Assembly (NCBI RefSeq): GCF_001936625.1
Contig: NZ_MSDU01000021.1
Coordinates: 1-60,012 of the forward strand
Reading direction: 5' to 3'
Length of the DNA: 60,012 bases
Source: Domibacillus antri
Lineage (GTDB): Bacteria > Bacillota > Bacilli > Bacillales > Domibacillaceae
In this document: positions 29,499 to 39,226 of the stretch, piece after piece
How positions within the stretch are numbered: position 1 is the stretch's first letter
How the letters are laid out: each line of letters opens with the position of its first letter
The notes under the pieces: generated by a model
What the model was told of the DNA's origin: nothing
Database searches by the model: none
The model's input: the letters and a program-made list of their open reading frames with translations, nothing else
Made by a program: the position numbers and the translations under genes

Positions 29499-29543
29499 AT
29501 TTTACCAGTAAAAAACATGGTTCGTCAAACAGAAAAGACGAAC
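29499..29543 (-). promoter_or_regulatory. purA promoter with candidate PurR boxes
   Basis: The minus strand reads TTGACG (29523-29528), 18 bases, TAAAAT (29499-29504) preceded by TGG. Two inverted GACGAAC motifs (29520-29526 and 29537-29543) resemble paired PurBoxes; one overlaps the -35. Each departs from the PurBox consensus at about two positions. Confidence 0.5.
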
Positions 29544-29610
29544 ATTTTTATATTATTTCTAAAAATTCATTCGCTTTTGCATAAAAAAAGCTAGCAATTC
29601 GCTGACTTTT

Positions 29611-30975
29611 TTATGCTCCGGGCGGCGCGGACATGTCATCCAGTCGCCGCTCTACATTCACAAATTTATTATATTCTTTTACGAAAGCAAGCTCGACTGT
29701 TCCGGTCGGACCGTTCCGCTGCTTGGCAATAATGATCTCGATCATATTTTTATTTTCCGATTCTTTATCGTAATAGTCATCACGATACAAAAACGCGACA
29801 ATGTCGGCATCCTGCTCGATTGAACCCGACTCACGGATATCCGACATCATCGGCCGCTTATCCTGCCGCTGCTCCACGCCGCGGGACAGCTGGGAAAGCG
29901 CAATAACCGGCACTTCAAGTTCACGGGCGAGAGCCTTTAATGAACGGGAGATTTCCGATACTTCCTGCTGACGGTTTTCACCAGAGCGGCCATTTCCTTG
30001 AATGAGCTGCAGGTAGTCAATTAAAATCATGCCAAGCCCCTGTTCCTGCTTCAAACGGCGGCACTTGGACCGGATTTCACCGATACGGACACCCGGCGTA
30101 TCATCGATGTAAATACCGGAATTGGACAAGCTTCCCATCGCCATCGTCAATTTACGCCAGTCTTCATCTGATAAGGAACCGGTCCGCAAATTTTGTGCAT
30201 TAATATTCCCTTCCGCACACAGCATCCGCATGACAAGCTGTTCCGCACCCATCTCAAGGCTAAAAATCGCAACGGTCTCATCTGTATTTGTCGCCACGTT
30301 TTGCGCGATATTGAGGGCAAACGCGGTCTTACCGACAGATGGACGGGCTGCGACGATAATGAGATCATTCCGCTGAAATCCCGCTGTCATTCGGTCCAGC
30401 TCCGCAAATCCGGTTGGAATTCCGGTCACATCGCCTTTCCGGTTGTGAAGCAGTTCGATATTGTCATACGTTCGGACAAGCACATCTTTTATATTATGAA
30501 ACGCACCGGCATTTTTTCGCTGCGCCACTTCCATAATGCTTTTTTCGGCTTCGCTTAAGAGCCCTTCCACTTCATCTTCCCGCTCATAGCCTTCCTGGGC
30601 AATCGTTGTTGCCGTCCGGATCAGACGGCGCAGAAGTGATTTTTCCTCCACAATGCGGGCGTAATATTCAATATTGGCGGCGGTCGGTACAGAGGCCGCC
30701 AGTTCACTTAAATACGAAATACCGCCGACATCTTCAATGTGTTTTGCGGCGGCAAGATCTTCCGTTACCGTCACAACGTCTACCGCTTTCCCATGATCGC
30801 CGAGCTTCAGCATGGTTAAGTAAATTTGCTGGTGGGCACTCCGGTAAAAATCTTCCGGGATTAATATTTCAGATGCGACCGTTAACGCGGAAGGTTCTAA
30901 AAAGATCGCTCCCAGTACGGCCTGCTCTGCTTCAATATTTTGCGGCGGTACGCGGTCCGTTAATACATCGCTCAT
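29611..30975 (-). CDS. dnaB: Replicative DNA helicase (DnaB family, DnaC in B. subtilis naming)
   Basis: The hexameric 5'-3' fork helicase, 454 residues. The N-terminal domain starts RVPPQNIEAEQAVLGAIFLEP, a linker follows, and the RecA-like domain has Walker A ARPSVGKTAFALN near 204-214, Walker B GMILIDYLQLI and the arginine-finger region KRPMMSDIRESGSIEQDADIV. I choose ATG 30975 after GGAGGGTG. It lies after rplI but behind a terminator hairpin. No intein or insertion is seen. Confidence 0.97.
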   Translation of the reverse strand: MSDVLTDRVPPQNIEAEQAVLGAIFLEPSALTVASEILIPEDFYRSAHQQIYLTMLKLGDHGKAVDVVTVTEDLAAAKHIEDVGGISYLSELAASVPTAANIEYYARIVEEKSLLRRLIRTATTIAQEGYEREDEVEGLLSEAEKSIMEVAQRKNAGAFHNIKDVLVRTYDNIELLHNRKGDVTGIPTGFAELDRMTAGFQRNDLIIVAARPSVGKTAFALNIAQNVATNTDETVAIFSLEMGAEQLVMRMLCAEGNINAQNLRTGSLSDEDWRKLTMAMGSLSNSGIYIDDTPGVRIGEIRSKCRRLKQEQGLGMILIDYLQLIQGNGRSGENRQQEVSEISRSLKALARELEVPVIALSQLSRGVEQRQDKRPMMSDIRESGSIEQDADIVAFLYRDDYYDKESENKNMIEIIIAKQRNGPTGTVELAFVKEYNKFVNVERRLDDMSAPPGA

Positions 30976-30992
30976 ATTCACCCTCCTTGCGC

Positions 30993-31028
30993 AAAAAATG
31001 TGACCAGAAAAATCCGATCACATTTTTT
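30993..31028. terminator. Terminator between rplI and the helicase gene
   Basis: AAAAAATGTGA and TCACATTTTTT pair perfectly (11 bp) with a 14-base loop; T-runs occur on both strands. It lies two bases past the rplI stop. Confidence 0.8.
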
Positions 31029-31029
31029 A

Positions 31030-31479
31030 TTATTTTTCTTCTGTTACGTGCACTTTCAAAACAGCTGTTACTTCGTTGTGTAATTTCACCGGCACGTTTG
31101 TATAGCCAAGGCCGCGGATACCGTCCGGCAGATCCATTTTCCGCTTATCTAGTTTAATTTTGTGCGTTTTATTCAATTCGTCCGCGACTTGCTTTGCCGT
31201 AACAGAACCGAAGAGACGGCCGCCTTCACCTGTTTTCGCGTGTAATTCCACCGTTAATTTTTCAACGGTTTCTTTTAATTGTTTCGCCTCTTCCAGCTCC
31301 TGTGCGGCAATGGCCGCCTGCTTTTTCTTCTGGGCATCAAGTGTATGCTGATTACCCGACGTTGCTTCGACTGCATAGCCGTTTTTTATTAAAAAGTTAT
31401 GCGCGTAGCCATCCGCCACGTTTTTCACTTCACCTTTTTTTCCTTTTCCTTTGACATCTTTCAAAAAAATGACTTTCAT
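31030..31479 (-). CDS. rplI: 50S ribosomal protein L9
   Basis: 149 residues, two-domain L9. The N-terminal rRNA-binding domain begins [21 protein letters not shown] and continues [13 protein letters not shown]; a long connecting helix and the C-terminal domain with [17 protein letters not shown] follow. It binds 23S rRNA near the L1 stalk and influences reading-frame maintenance. Its ATG overlaps the gdpP stop by ATGA, so the two are coupled. Confidence 0.97.
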   Translation of the reverse strand: MKVIFLKDVKGKGKKGEVKNVADGYAHNFLIKNGYAVEATSGNQHTLDAQKKKQAAIAAQELEEAKQLKETVEKLTVELHAKTGEGGRLFGSVTAKQVADELNKTHKIKLDKRKMDLPDGIRGLGYTNVPVKLHNEVTAVLKVHVTEEK

Positions 31480-33449
31480 TCTGCTGTTCCTCCTTCAGTC
31501 AATTCGTCAATGACGCGGCATAGCTCCATTTCCGCATCTTCTACCGATACATCTTTAATCTGCGTCGCTGCATTTGTTAAGTGACCGCCGCCGTTCATTT
31601 GCTCCATGATGATCTGCACATTCACATCCCCAAGCGAACGGGCGCTTATTCCAACGGTTTCCTCTCCTCTTCTTGCAATGACAAACGATGCCTGCACACC
31701 ATTCATCGTAAGCAGCGTATCGGCTGCCTGAGCAATCAATACAGAATCGTATACGTAATCGTCATCGCCTTTCGCAATGGCCAGACCATCCTTATAAAAA
31801 TAGACGGTTTCGATAAGCTGGCCGCGTTGAATATAGGTGCCAAGATCTTCTTTTAAAAACTTTTGGACGAGAATGGTATCCGCTCCATGTGTGCGCAAGT
31901 AAGCAGCCGCATCAAATGTCCGGGCACCGGTGCGGAGTGAAAAACTTTTCGTATCGACAATAATACCGGATAGAAGCGCTGTCGCTTCAAGCATCGATAT
32001 TTTTTTCGTTTTCGGCTGATACTCAAGCAGCTCTGTCACAAGCTCGGCTGTCGATGACGCATACGGCTCCATATAAACGAGAAGCGGATTTTTAATAAAT
32101 TCTTCTCCGCGCCGGTGATGGTCAATCACGACAACCCGCTCTGCTTTTGAGAGCAGCTTTTCTTCAATGACCAATGATGGCTTGTGTGTGTCGACAACCA
32201 CAAGCAGCGTTTTATTCGTCGCAATTTCCAATGCTTCTTCCGGTGTAATCACACGGGAATAAAGATCCGGATTTTGCTCTTTTAATTCTTTCAGCAGCCG
32301 CTTCACAGCCGTGTCAATTTGAGAAAAATCAATGACAATATATCCTTCACGGCCGTTCAGTTCGGCGACATAGCGAATCCCCATGGAAGCGCCGACTGCG
32401 TCCATATCGGGATATTTATGTCCCATCACAATCACTTTATCGCTGTCAACAACAATGTCACAAAGCGCGTGGGAAATTACCCGTGCTCTTACACGTGTCC
32501 GTTTTTCCGTCGGGTTTGTTTTTCCGCCGTAAAACTTTACTTTCCCGTCACTTTGTTTAATGGCTGCCTGGTCCCCTCCGCGGCCAAGCGCCAAATCAAG
32601 GCTGGACTGTGCAACATCACCCAGTTCAGGAAGCGGCAGCAGTCCCTGTCCAATTCCGATACTAAGTGTCAGCGGAGCGTGATGCTTTGCTGTCTCTTCC
32701 CGCACTTCATCTAAGATCGAAAATTTAGTCTCCTCGAGCGTGCGTAAAATACGTTCATTTAACACAGCAAAAAATCGATCGGAAGAAATCCGCTTTAAAT
32801 ACATGCCGTTTTCTTTCGCCCAGTTATTAAGCATAGACGTCACAAGGCTGTTTAAGCTGCTGCGCGTCTGATCATCCATTCCCTGCGTCAAATCGTCATA
32901 GTTATCGAGAAAAATAATGCTTAATGCCGTTTTCTCCTCTTCAAAACGCTGTGCGGTTTTTTCCTGTTTTGTGACATCAAAAAAATACACAAGCCGCTCT
33001 TCCGGCTTAGAAATGACACGAAAAAGGCTGTCTTGAAGCGAAATAACCGTTTCCTTTTCTCCTTTAATGACGGCGGGAATCTGCTCCGCAATTTCATAAA
33101 GAGATGCGCCCACAAGCGTCTCTTCTTTAAAATACGACGTCAAAAAGGCATTCGCCCATTCAACTTCATATTCCTTGTTGTAAAGAAGTATTCCAATCGG
33201 CAGCTCTTGAAGCGTTTCATCGCCTGCCTTTTCCAGCCTGTAAGACAGTGTGGACACATATTGTTCCACTTCTTGATGAAGCTTTTTTTCTGCCATATAC
33301 AAAAACAGGAGAAGGAAAATCGTAACCGCGGTCATCACAATACCTGCCAGGTTATGAAACGTCAGCATCCAGATTGATGCGGCAGTCAGCACAAGACCGA
33401 TAACGATCAGCAGCGATTGAATGATTCGCCTGTTATAATACGAAAGCAT
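31476..33449 (-). CDS. gdpP: Cyclic-di-AMP phosphodiesterase GdpP (YybT)
   Basis: A 657-residue membrane phosphodiesterase. Two N-terminal helices (about 11-50), a haem-binding-type PAS domain, a degenerate GGDEF domain in which the motif reads [11 protein letters not shown], then the DHH/DHHA1 catalytic module: [15 protein letters not shown] near 346, [13 protein letters not shown] near 442 and [11 protein letters not shown] near 620. It hydrolyses c-di-AMP and so affects potassium and cell-wall homeostasis. It overlaps rplI by four bases. All metal ligands appear intact. Confidence 0.97.
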   Translation of the reverse strand: MLSYYNRRIIQSLLIVIGLVLTAASIWMLTFHNLAGIVMTAVTIFLLLFLYMAEKKLHQEVEQYVSTLSYRLEKAGDETLQELPIGILLYNKEYEVEWANAFLTSYFKEETLVGASLYEIAEQIPAVIKGEKETVISLQDSLFRVISKPEERLVYFFDVTKQEKTAQRFEEEKTALSIIFLDNYDDLTQGMDDQTRSSLNSLVTSMLNNWAKENGMYLKRISSDRFFAVLNERILRTLEETKFSILDEVREETAKHHAPLTLSIGIGQGLLPLPELGDVAQSSLDLALGRGGDQAAIKQSDGKVKFYGGKTNPTEKRTRVRARVISHALCDIVVDSDKVIVMGHKYPDMDAVGASMGIRYVAELNGREGYIVIDFSQIDTAVKRLLKELKEQNPDLYSRVITPEEALEIATNKTLLVVVDTHKPSLVIEEKLLSKAERVVVIDHHRRGEEFIKNPLLVYMEPYASSTAELVTELLEYQPKTKKISMLEATALLSGIIVDTKSFSLRTGARTFDAAAYLRTHGADTILVQKFLKEDLGTYIQRGQLIETVYFYKDGLAIAKGDDDYVYDSVLIAQAADTLLTMNGVQASFVIARRGEETVGISARSLGDVNVQIIMEQMNGGGHLTNAATQIKDVSVEDAEMELCRVIDELTEGGTAE

Positions 33450-33468
33450 AGCTTCAGCTCCTAATTGT

Positions 33469-33496
33469 AAAACTCCATTAAACGCCTTTAATGGAG
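33469..33496 (-). terminator. Hairpin between the DUF2232 gene and gdpP
   Basis: CTCCATTAAA and its exact complement form a 10-bp stem with a 4-base loop followed on the minus strand by four T. A likely terminator or attenuator. Confidence 0.7.
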
Positions 33497-33514
33497 CCGA
33501 TTTTAAAAAGCATA

Positions 33515-34444
33515 TTACGGCTTTTTCTGCATTCGCTGTCTTAAATCAAATCCTAAGTCAATTATACCTAATAATCGGATAAGATAAAGGACTGGAATGA
33601 CCGGAATCGATAAAATCGCAATAATAACAGGAATAGCTTTCGGCCATTTTTTGCGGTGGGCAAAAAAGAAGACGAACGACAATCCCTGTATATATAAGCA
33701 GGCCTGCAAAATAAACATCACATTTATATAGATGTCATACCACAATGTCCCCTCTTCCGGTTTGACGAGCAGCGCCCCGATCATAAAAAAAAGATAGTAC
33801 CATAAAATAGAACGCGGAAGCCTTACCGTCCGAAATGGATTTAAGGGCTTTGTTTGAATTCCGAGCCTTTTCGCGATCGGATAGTTAATAAGCATTAATA
33901 GAAATACGATGAAAAATGCCGTCACGACAAATAATGCCGGCAGTATATCATTAATATATTGAATGGCTGCATCTATTTGTTCAGGTGTATAGACAGGTGC
34001 ACTTTCTAACATAGCGCTCGTGTCATTCATCGATTGTTTAACTAAATCTCCTAATTGATCGACAACAGACAAACCCAGCAGCTGGATAGTAGCAATGTAC
34101 TGGATAATGATGTTCAGAAGAAAGGTTAAGCTCCCCGCCATATAAATCATCCAATTATCATATTTCCTGCGCACCATTGTCCCTATCACAACACCGGTGA
34201 TTCCGTACATGAACACAACCGGCAGCGCAACCGGACCGGCAATGATAAAGGTAACCGCCACCGAACCAACAAACATCATCAATGCCGGACCGAGCCCATA
34301 TTTCGCACTGTAAATAAAAAAAGGCAGCAGCAAAAAGATGACGCCGACAACCGACAAAATCGGTACATACACTGAAATAAGAAGCAGCACCGTAAAAAGC
34401 GCCAGCATGAGTGCCCCTTCTGTTATCACTTTCGTTCTTCCCAC
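33515..34444 (-). CDS. yybS: DUF2232 multi-pass membrane protein (YybS-like)
   Basis: A 309-residue membrane protein with about eight hydrophobic helices, beginning VGRTKVITEGALMLALFTVLL. The family sits next to gdpP in Bacillaceae and resembles the membrane component of ECF-type transporters; its substrate is unknown. I choose GTG 34444 after ACGGAG because the family starts at this block; an ATG 36 bases upstream has its ribosome site too close. A hairpin follows the stop and separates it from gdpP. Confidence 0.85.
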   Translation of the reverse strand: MGRTKVITEGALMLALFTVLLLISVYVPILSVVGVIFLLLPFFIYSAKYGLGPALMMFVGSVAVTFIIAGPVALPVVFMYGITGVVIGTMVRRKYDNWMIYMAGSLTFLLNIIIQYIATIQLLGLSVVDQLGDLVKQSMNDTSAMLESAPVYTPEQIDAAIQYINDILPALFVVTAFFIVFLLMLINYPIAKRLGIQTKPLNPFRTVRLPRSILWYYLFFMIGALLVKPEEGTLWYDIYINVMFILQACLYIQGLSFVFFFAHRKKWPKAIPVIIAILSIPVIPVLYLIRLLGIIDLGFDLRQRMQKKP

Positions 34445-34531
34445 TTCAACACTCCGTTCATACGCCGTACAATCCGGCATTCTCCTTCTTTATTCTACAT
34501 TCCTTTCTTTGTCCATTCAACTTTAAAAGCA

Positions 34532-34561
34532 AAACAGCCCGAACAAAAGATCGGACTGTTT
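34532..34561 (-). terminator. Terminator of the chemoreceptor gene
   Basis: On the minus strand AAACAGTCCGA and TCGGGCTGTTT form an 11-base stem with one G-T pair and an 8-base loop, followed by TGCTTTT. Confidence 0.75.
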
Positions 34562-34573
34562 CCATTCATGGTT

Positions 34574-36553
34574 TTATATGTGGAATTGCCGGATTGCCGT
34601 AATCAACTCCTCATTTAATGAAGCAAGCTGCTCAGATGCCGCCGCAACTCCCTCAATCGCTGTAAGCTGGTTTTTTGTCCGATCCTGCACTTCTTCACAG
34701 GATGCAGCGGAAAAGCGGGCTTCTTCTGCTAAATGGCCGACAGTTTGCACAACGATATCTTTTTCATGATTGGCTGTCCGGATACTGTCAGCCATTTCTG
34801 AAATGGCTTCTTCCATTTTATTCATCAATTCACCTTGATTCGCAAAGACACTTTCCGTTTCGCGCACTGCGTCTGTCTGTGTCATGATATGATCACCCGC
34901 CTGCCCCATTGTATCGATGGCATGTTCAGAACCGTTTTGGACAGCCGCAATCTTTTTATGAATTTCTCCAGCGGCTGTATTCGTCTGTTCGGCCAGCTTT
35001 CTCACTTCCTGTGCGACAACCGCAAACCCTTTTCCATGCTCGCCGGCACGTGCCGCTTCAATCGAGGCATTTAATGCAAGCAAATTCGTCTGCGCGGAAA
35101 TATCTTCAATGACATGGACAATGCTTTCAATGCGGGTAATGTCTTCAGCCAGTGTGCGGATCGCTGTCATGGCCGCATCCATCCGTCCAGCTGATGCATC
35201 CATCGAAGACGCGACAGCCGTAACATGCGCTGTTCCTTTTCCAGCCGCTTCTGCCGCCTGCTGTGCGAGTTCAGACATAGCGGATGCTTCCTCTGAAATC
35301 GAACTGATTAAATGACCGAGTTCACTGGAACGGTCAGCTGCTTTTTTTGACCCGTGCGCCGCTCGTTCCGTCCCGTCTGTTAATTCCTCAAGTGCTGAAA
35401 AGGCCATTGTACCCGATTCATTAATTTCCTGCACAGCCGCATTTAAATGATGGATCGCTTCACGCACATTGGCTGCCGCATCATTGGTTACTTCCACAAT
35501 GCCACGCATTTTTCCCACCATGCCGTTAAAATTATTTCCAAGTTGCGCCACTTCATCTTTTCCTGTTGTACGAACGGATGTCTGCAGATCCCCCTCTGCC
35601 ACACGCCGTACAGACTCATTCAGTTTTTTGATCGGCTTCGTAATGTTAGAAGATAACATTGAAATGACGAAAATAACTAATAATAAAACCGAAAAGGCAG
35701 TAATCGCAAGGAGTTTCTTCATTTCATTCGACACGTCGAATAAATGCTGTTTTTCATAAACAGCGCCAATTTTCCAGCCTGTTTTGCCGACGGTATCATA
35801 CACGACTAACCCGCTGTCCGTTTCAATAACACCGTTTTGATCGCCTTTAATAATAGCTGCCATCACCGGATCTTTTGACACATCCTGTCCTTTTTCTGTC
35901 GGGTGGATAATCGCTTTTCCTTCGTTTGATAAAATGACCGGATAACCGTTGTAGCCAATATTCAGTTCATTCATCCGATTGGTCATGCTTGTTAAATTAA
36001 TATCCGTTCCGATGACCCCTAGTACATCTTCACCGCTCATAATCGCTTTAGAAACCGTAATGACATAATCCCCTGACTCGCTTTCGTACGGCTCGCTCCA
36101 CACCGGATCTTTTGATTCAGCAGCCTCTTTGTACCATGCCTCTTCCACCGGATTAAAATCAGCAGACAGTGCGGTTGCCGGTGTCATTTTAAAGACACCG
36201 TTTTCAGATGCATAATAAACGCTCAGCGCATCTTTATATATTTCCGTATAGCGGTTAAACACTGATTGAACCTGTCTTTCCGCTTCATTATTAGGCTGAG
36301 TGGTAGAACGATATGTATTGGCATATTGAATGACTTGATTGGATTCCGAGAGCAATTGAACGCTTTCTTCATATTTTTGCAAAAAGACTGCTGCTGAATT
36401 ATTCAGCTCTTTTACGAATCCCTGTGTTTGTGCCGTGGCATCTTCGGCTATTTTTTGTTCCGTTTTCCAGCCCGTAAAAAAAATAATAAAGGCAAACGCA
36501 CAAATCAGCACGATCGTAATCGGAACAATCAATTTCATACGAATGGATTTCAT
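34574..36553 (-). CDS. Methyl-accepting chemotaxis protein
   Basis: A classic transmembrane chemoreceptor, 659 residues from ATG 36553. A first helix (about 7-27), a large extracytoplasmic dCache-type sensor (about 35-275, with [20 protein letters not shown] and the GTDINLTSM block), a second helix (about 280-300), HAMP, then the signalling domain with the hallmark tip [20 protein letters not shown] and [12 protein letters not shown] around residue 500. Gln/Glu methylation segments flank the tip. The ligand is unknown. It stands alone between yybS and rpsR, with its own terminator. The start is uncertain by 13 codons. Confidence 0.93.
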   Translation of the reverse strand: MKSIRMKLIVPITIVLICAFAFIIFFTGWKTEQKIAEDATAQTQGFVKELNNSAAVFLQKYEESVQLLSESNQVIQYANTYRSTTQPNNEAERQVQSVFNRYTEIYKDALSVYYASENGVFKMTPATALSADFNPVEEAWYKEAAESKDPVWSEPYESESGDYVITVSKAIMSGEDVLGVIGTDINLTSMTNRMNELNIGYNGYPVILSNEGKAIIHPTEKGQDVSKDPVMAAIIKGDQNGVIETDSGLVVYDTVGKTGWKIGAVYEKQHLFDVSNEMKKLLAITAFSVLLLVIFVISMLSSNITKPIKKLNESVRRVAEGDLQTSVRTTGKDEVAQLGNNFNGMVGKMRGIVEVTNDAAANVREAIHHLNAAVQEINESGTMAFSALEELTDGTERAAHGSKKAADRSSELGHLISSISEEASAMSELAQQAAEAAGKGTAHVTAVASSMDASAGRMDAAMTAIRTLAEDITRIESIVHVIEDISAQTNLLALNASIEAARAGEHGKGFAVVAQEVRKLAEQTNTAAGEIHKKIAAVQNGSEHAIDTMGQAGDHIMTQTDAVRETESVFANQGELMNKMEEAISEMADSIRTANHEKDIVVQTVGHLAEEARFSAASCEEVQDRTKNQLTAIEGVAAASEQLASLNEELITAIRQFHI

Positions 36554-36693
36554 TTGTATACCTACACCTTTCTCCCTATCTCCGCCTTCCATTATAGTGT
36601 TATATACCTAATATATTGTTGAGCCATTGTAAATTTTTTGTAAAATAGGGGTGTCACAGAAATTCATTTAAACATCTCTTTCTTCATTTCAAT

Positions 36694-36718
36694 AGCCGGA
36701 TTTTCTATGAATTCGGCC
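36694..36718. repeat. Single module of the GCCGGATTTT intergenic repeat
   Basis: AGCCGGATTTT is followed 20 bases later by TTCGGCC in the opposite orientation, the same core pair and spacing as in the island at 8958-9090. The region 36593-36843 holds no gene that I can support. Confidence 0.5.
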
Positions 36719-36843
36719 TTCAGCAAGTAGAACCCGTTCTTCCGTCTATACCTATGGGACATTATGATGATTGTTTCAAAAAAAGCACTACAATTTCAGC
36801 TGTATTCTGTATCAAAATGGGGTGTTTCTATTTTTTTAGACAC

Positions 36844-36878
36844 AAAAAAGCGCAACGCTGAATGAATCAGCATTGCGC
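36844..36878 (-). terminator. Terminator of rpsF-ssb-rpsR
   Basis: On the minus strand GCGCAATGCTGA and TCAGCGTTGCGC form a 12-base stem with one mismatch-type G-T pair and a 5-base loop, followed by six T. Confidence 0.9.
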
Positions 36879-36890
36879 CTGTTTTAATTC

Positions 36891-37127
36891 TTATCTTTCT
36901 TCTCCAACGAATGGAAGAAGTGCTACTTGACGCGCACGTTTGATTGCGATTGTCAAACGGCGTTGGTATTTAGCGCTTGTTCCAGTTACGCGGCGTGGAA
37001 GAATTTTTCCACGTTCAGATACGAACTTTTTAAGCAAATCAACATCTTTGTAGTCGATATGTGTAATACCGTTAGATGTGAAATAACAAACCTTTTTACG
37101 CTTACGTCCACCTCTGCGTCCTGCCAT
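36891..37127 (-). CDS. rpsR: 30S ribosomal protein S18
   Basis: 78 residues, starting [17 protein letters not shown], with [25 protein letters not shown], the S18 core. It pairs with S6 on the 30S platform. It is the last gene of the rpsF-ssb-rpsR operon, 23 bases after ssb, and its product with S6 is expected to bind the operon leader. Confidence 0.98.
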   Translation of the reverse strand: MAGRRGGRKRKKVCYFTSNGITHIDYKDVDLLKKFVSERGKILPRRVTGTSAKYQRRLTIAIKRARQVALLPFVGEER

Positions 37128-37150
37128 GAGTTTCCCTCCCTCTTAAATTA

Positions 37151-37690
37151 TTAGAATGGAAGATCGTCGTCTGAAATATCGATCGGCTGACCGTTATCTG
37201 CAAACGGATCTTCGTTCATTTTAGAATAACCGGCATCATTATTGCCGCGCTGTTGATTCTGCTGTTGCTGGCCAAACGGAAAGTCCTGATTGTTATTCCG
37301 CTGTTGTCCGCCAAAGTAAGCGCCGCCCTGCTGCTGAGGTGCATCGCTGTAGCTTCCGCCCCCGCTGCCTGAGCGTGGTTCAAGAAATTGGACACTATCT
37401 GCCTGAACTTCTGTCACGTAAACGCGCTTTCCATCCTGGCCTTCATAATTACGTGTCTGGATACGCCCTTCAACGCCGGCAAGACTTCCTTTTTTCAAGA
37501 AGTTTGCAACGTTTTCAGCTGGACGTCGCCAGATGACGCAGTTAATGAAATCCGCTTCCCGGTCACCCTGCTGGTTTGTGTACGTGCGGTTGACCGCAAG
37601 CGTAAATGTCGCAACCGCAACTCCATTTGGCGTATAGCGAAGTTCTGGATCTTTCGTTAAACGACCGACTAAAACCACCCGGTTTATCAT
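37151..37690 (-). CDS. ssb: Single-stranded DNA-binding protein
   Basis: A 179-residue SSB. The OB fold begins [23 protein letters not shown] and runs to about residue 105. A Gly/Gln/Asn-rich linker follows and the acidic tip [11 protein letters not shown] at the end recruits replication and repair partners. I choose ATG 37690 with AAGGAG upstream; a longer N-terminus of nine codons has no support. It lies between rpsF and rpsR, the standard Firmicute order. Confidence 0.97.
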   Translation of the reverse strand: MINRVVLVGRLTKDPELRYTPNGVAVATFTLAVNRTYTNQQGDREADFINCVIWRRPAENVANFLKKGSLAGVEGRIQTRNYEGQDGKRVYVTEVQADSVQFLEPRSGSGGGSYSDAPQQQGGAYFGGQQRNNNQDFPFGQQQQNQQRGNNDAGYSKMNEDPFADNGQPIDISDDDLPF

Positions 37691-37766
37691 CAGAATCAAC
37701 TCCTTTTCTTTTAACATATTTTGTCAGGAAACATGTTGAAAAAGATGTGTATTTATTACGTTACGA

Positions 37767-38060
37767 TTATTTCTCTTCTTCTTTAACAACGATATGACGG
37801 ATAATGTCATCGCTGATTTTCGCAAGACGGTCAAACTCATTAACTGCAGCTGCGTTTTCAGCTTTAGCATGAATAAGCTGGTAGAAGCCTTCACGGAAAT
37901 CATTGATTTCGTACGCTAAACGGCGTTTACCCCAATCTTTTGACTCGATGATCTCCGCGCCGTTTGAAGTAAGGATACCGTCAAAACGCTCAACTAGTGC
38001 TTTTTTCGCCTCATCTTCAATGTTCGGGCGGATAATGTACATGAATTCGTACTTTCTCAT
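37767..38060 (-). CDS. rpsF: 30S ribosomal protein S6
   Basis: 97 residues. [26 protein letters not shown], then the S18-contact strand [20 protein letters not shown]. It binds S18 on the 30S platform. First gene of the operon, with a GAGGAGGTGA ribosome site embedded next to the S6:S18-binding leader structure. Confidence 0.98.
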   Translation of the reverse strand: MRKYEFMYIIRPNIEDEAKKALVERFDGILTSNGAEIIESKDWGKRRLAYEINDFREGFYQLIHAKAENAAAVNEFDRLAKISDDIIRHIVVKEEEK

Positions 38061-38067
38061 CTTCGTT

Positions 38068-38116
38068 CACCTCCTCGTGGACTATGCGGCCCTTCGATTC
38101 CCAAAGGGCAAGGAGT
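38068..38116 (-). promoter_or_regulatory. S6:S18-binding leader of rpsF (ribosomal protein leader RNA)
   Basis: The minus strand carries GCCCTTTGGGAATCGAAGGGC followed by CGCATAGTCC just before the ribosome site. The hairpin closed by GCCCTT/AAGGGC and the CCG next to it match the S6:S18 leader that mimics the rRNA site and represses the operon. Confidence 0.75.
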
Positions 38117-38141
38117 AAGTTTTCATTACTCACAAGTTGAA

Positions 38142-38170
38142 ATTATAACATGAATCTCTCAACAGCGCAA
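38142..38170 (-). promoter_or_regulatory. Promoter of rpsF-ssb-rpsR
   Basis: The minus strand reads TTGCGC, 17 bases, TATAAT, with TG one base before the -10 (TGTTATAAT). Confidence 0.7.
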
Positions 38171-38279
38171 CATTGTTTAACAATCCGGCTCACTGGAACG
38201 TACTCATGACAGCAATTTTAGAGGTATTTTCGATACAGAACATAAGTTTGTTTTATACAAGTATTAAAACATACGCTGT

Positions 38280-39011
38280 TTAAAAAAAAGCTGGATACGT
38301 TAAAAAGCTGACCATAATGGAGGTAATGGCCGCATTGCCGAATATCGTTAATAAGATAACAAGCTGATATTTCACAGCAATGACCGGGGAAGCGCCGGCT
38401 ATGATCGCCCCGGTCATCATACCCGGCAATTGAACAAGGCCGATTACTTTCATTGCTCCCACATTCGGAATAAGCGACGCTTTAACTTCTGCTTCAATCA
38501 AGTCCTGTGATGCCTGCCGGTTTGTTGCACCGAGCGCAAGTTTCCCCATAATCATCTCTTTTGTTGAATCAAATTCTCTCTTCAACCGGTCAAACGTTAA
38601 GCTGACTGCGACCATTGAGCTGCCGATAATCATCCCGCTCATAGGCAGAATATATTGCGCTTCATAACTCACAATATCGAACAATATCCAGATGATGACA
38701 GACACTATTTCTGCTGTGATAATTGCAAAAAAAGCAATCCTGAACGAGTGATGAAACACACCGCCTCGCCTTGCACAGGTCCTGGCTGCAATGATAATCA
38801 TTAACAAAATGAGCAGCGTAAAGACGACTGGTGATTTTATTGAAAACACAAGTGTAATAAGATAGCCGATGCCCATTAATTGAACGAACGCCCGGATGGA
38901 CGCAATAACGATGTCTTTTGAAATGCCGAGCTGCTGTTTATACGAAAGCCAGAGCGGCACCGTCATAAATAAAAAAGCAGCGAGCAGCGAGCCGGAGCTT
39001 ATGTCTTTCAA
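38280..39011 (-). CDS. UPF0014 (FetB/YbbM-type) membrane permease
   Basis: A 243-residue membrane protein with about seven helices. The family block IIGSSMVAVSLTFDRLKREFDSTKEMIMGKLALGAT and the following ASLIPNVGAMKVIGLVQLPGMMTGAIIAGASP identify UPF0014, whose E. coli member FetB pairs with the ATPase FetA in iron export or stress. No ATPase gene is adjacent here. I choose the TTG at 39011, preceded by GGAGGTGA; a longer frame would run through the ychF terminator stem and is rejected. Confidence 0.82.
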   Translation of the reverse strand: MKDISSGSLLAAFLFMTVPLWLSYKQQLGISKDIVIASIRAFVQLMGIGYLITLVFSIKSPVVFTLLILLMIIIAARTCARRGGVFHHSFRIAFFAIITAEIVSVIIWILFDIVSYEAQYILPMSGMIIGSSMVAVSLTFDRLKREFDSTKEMIMGKLALGATNRQASQDLIEAEVKASLIPNVGAMKVIGLVQLPGMMTGAIIAGASPVIAVKYQLVILLTIFGNAAITSIMVSFLTYPAFF

Positions 39012-39029
39012 AGAATCACCTCCATGACG

Positions 39030-39077
39030 AAAAAAGAAACTGTCCCGCAAGCCAGTCAGTGATGACATGCAGGACAG
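39030..39077 (-). terminator. Terminator between ychF and the UPF0014 gene
   Basis: On the minus strand CTGTCCTGCA and TGCGGGACAG pair (one G-T) across an 18-base loop, followed by TTTCTTTTTT. The interval 39082-39226 holds nothing else recognisable. Confidence 0.65.
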
Positions 39078-39226
39078 CCTCTCCTTGATTTTCGCATCAA
39101 AACGGCGTCATACTGCCTAATAATAGTTAAATCGCGCCGCTTCGTTTTTATATTACGCAGCATTTTCTGTCTGACGCACCGGAAGAAAGAGACTTTTCTT
39201 TATTCGGCTGTCCCTTTTATGATCAA

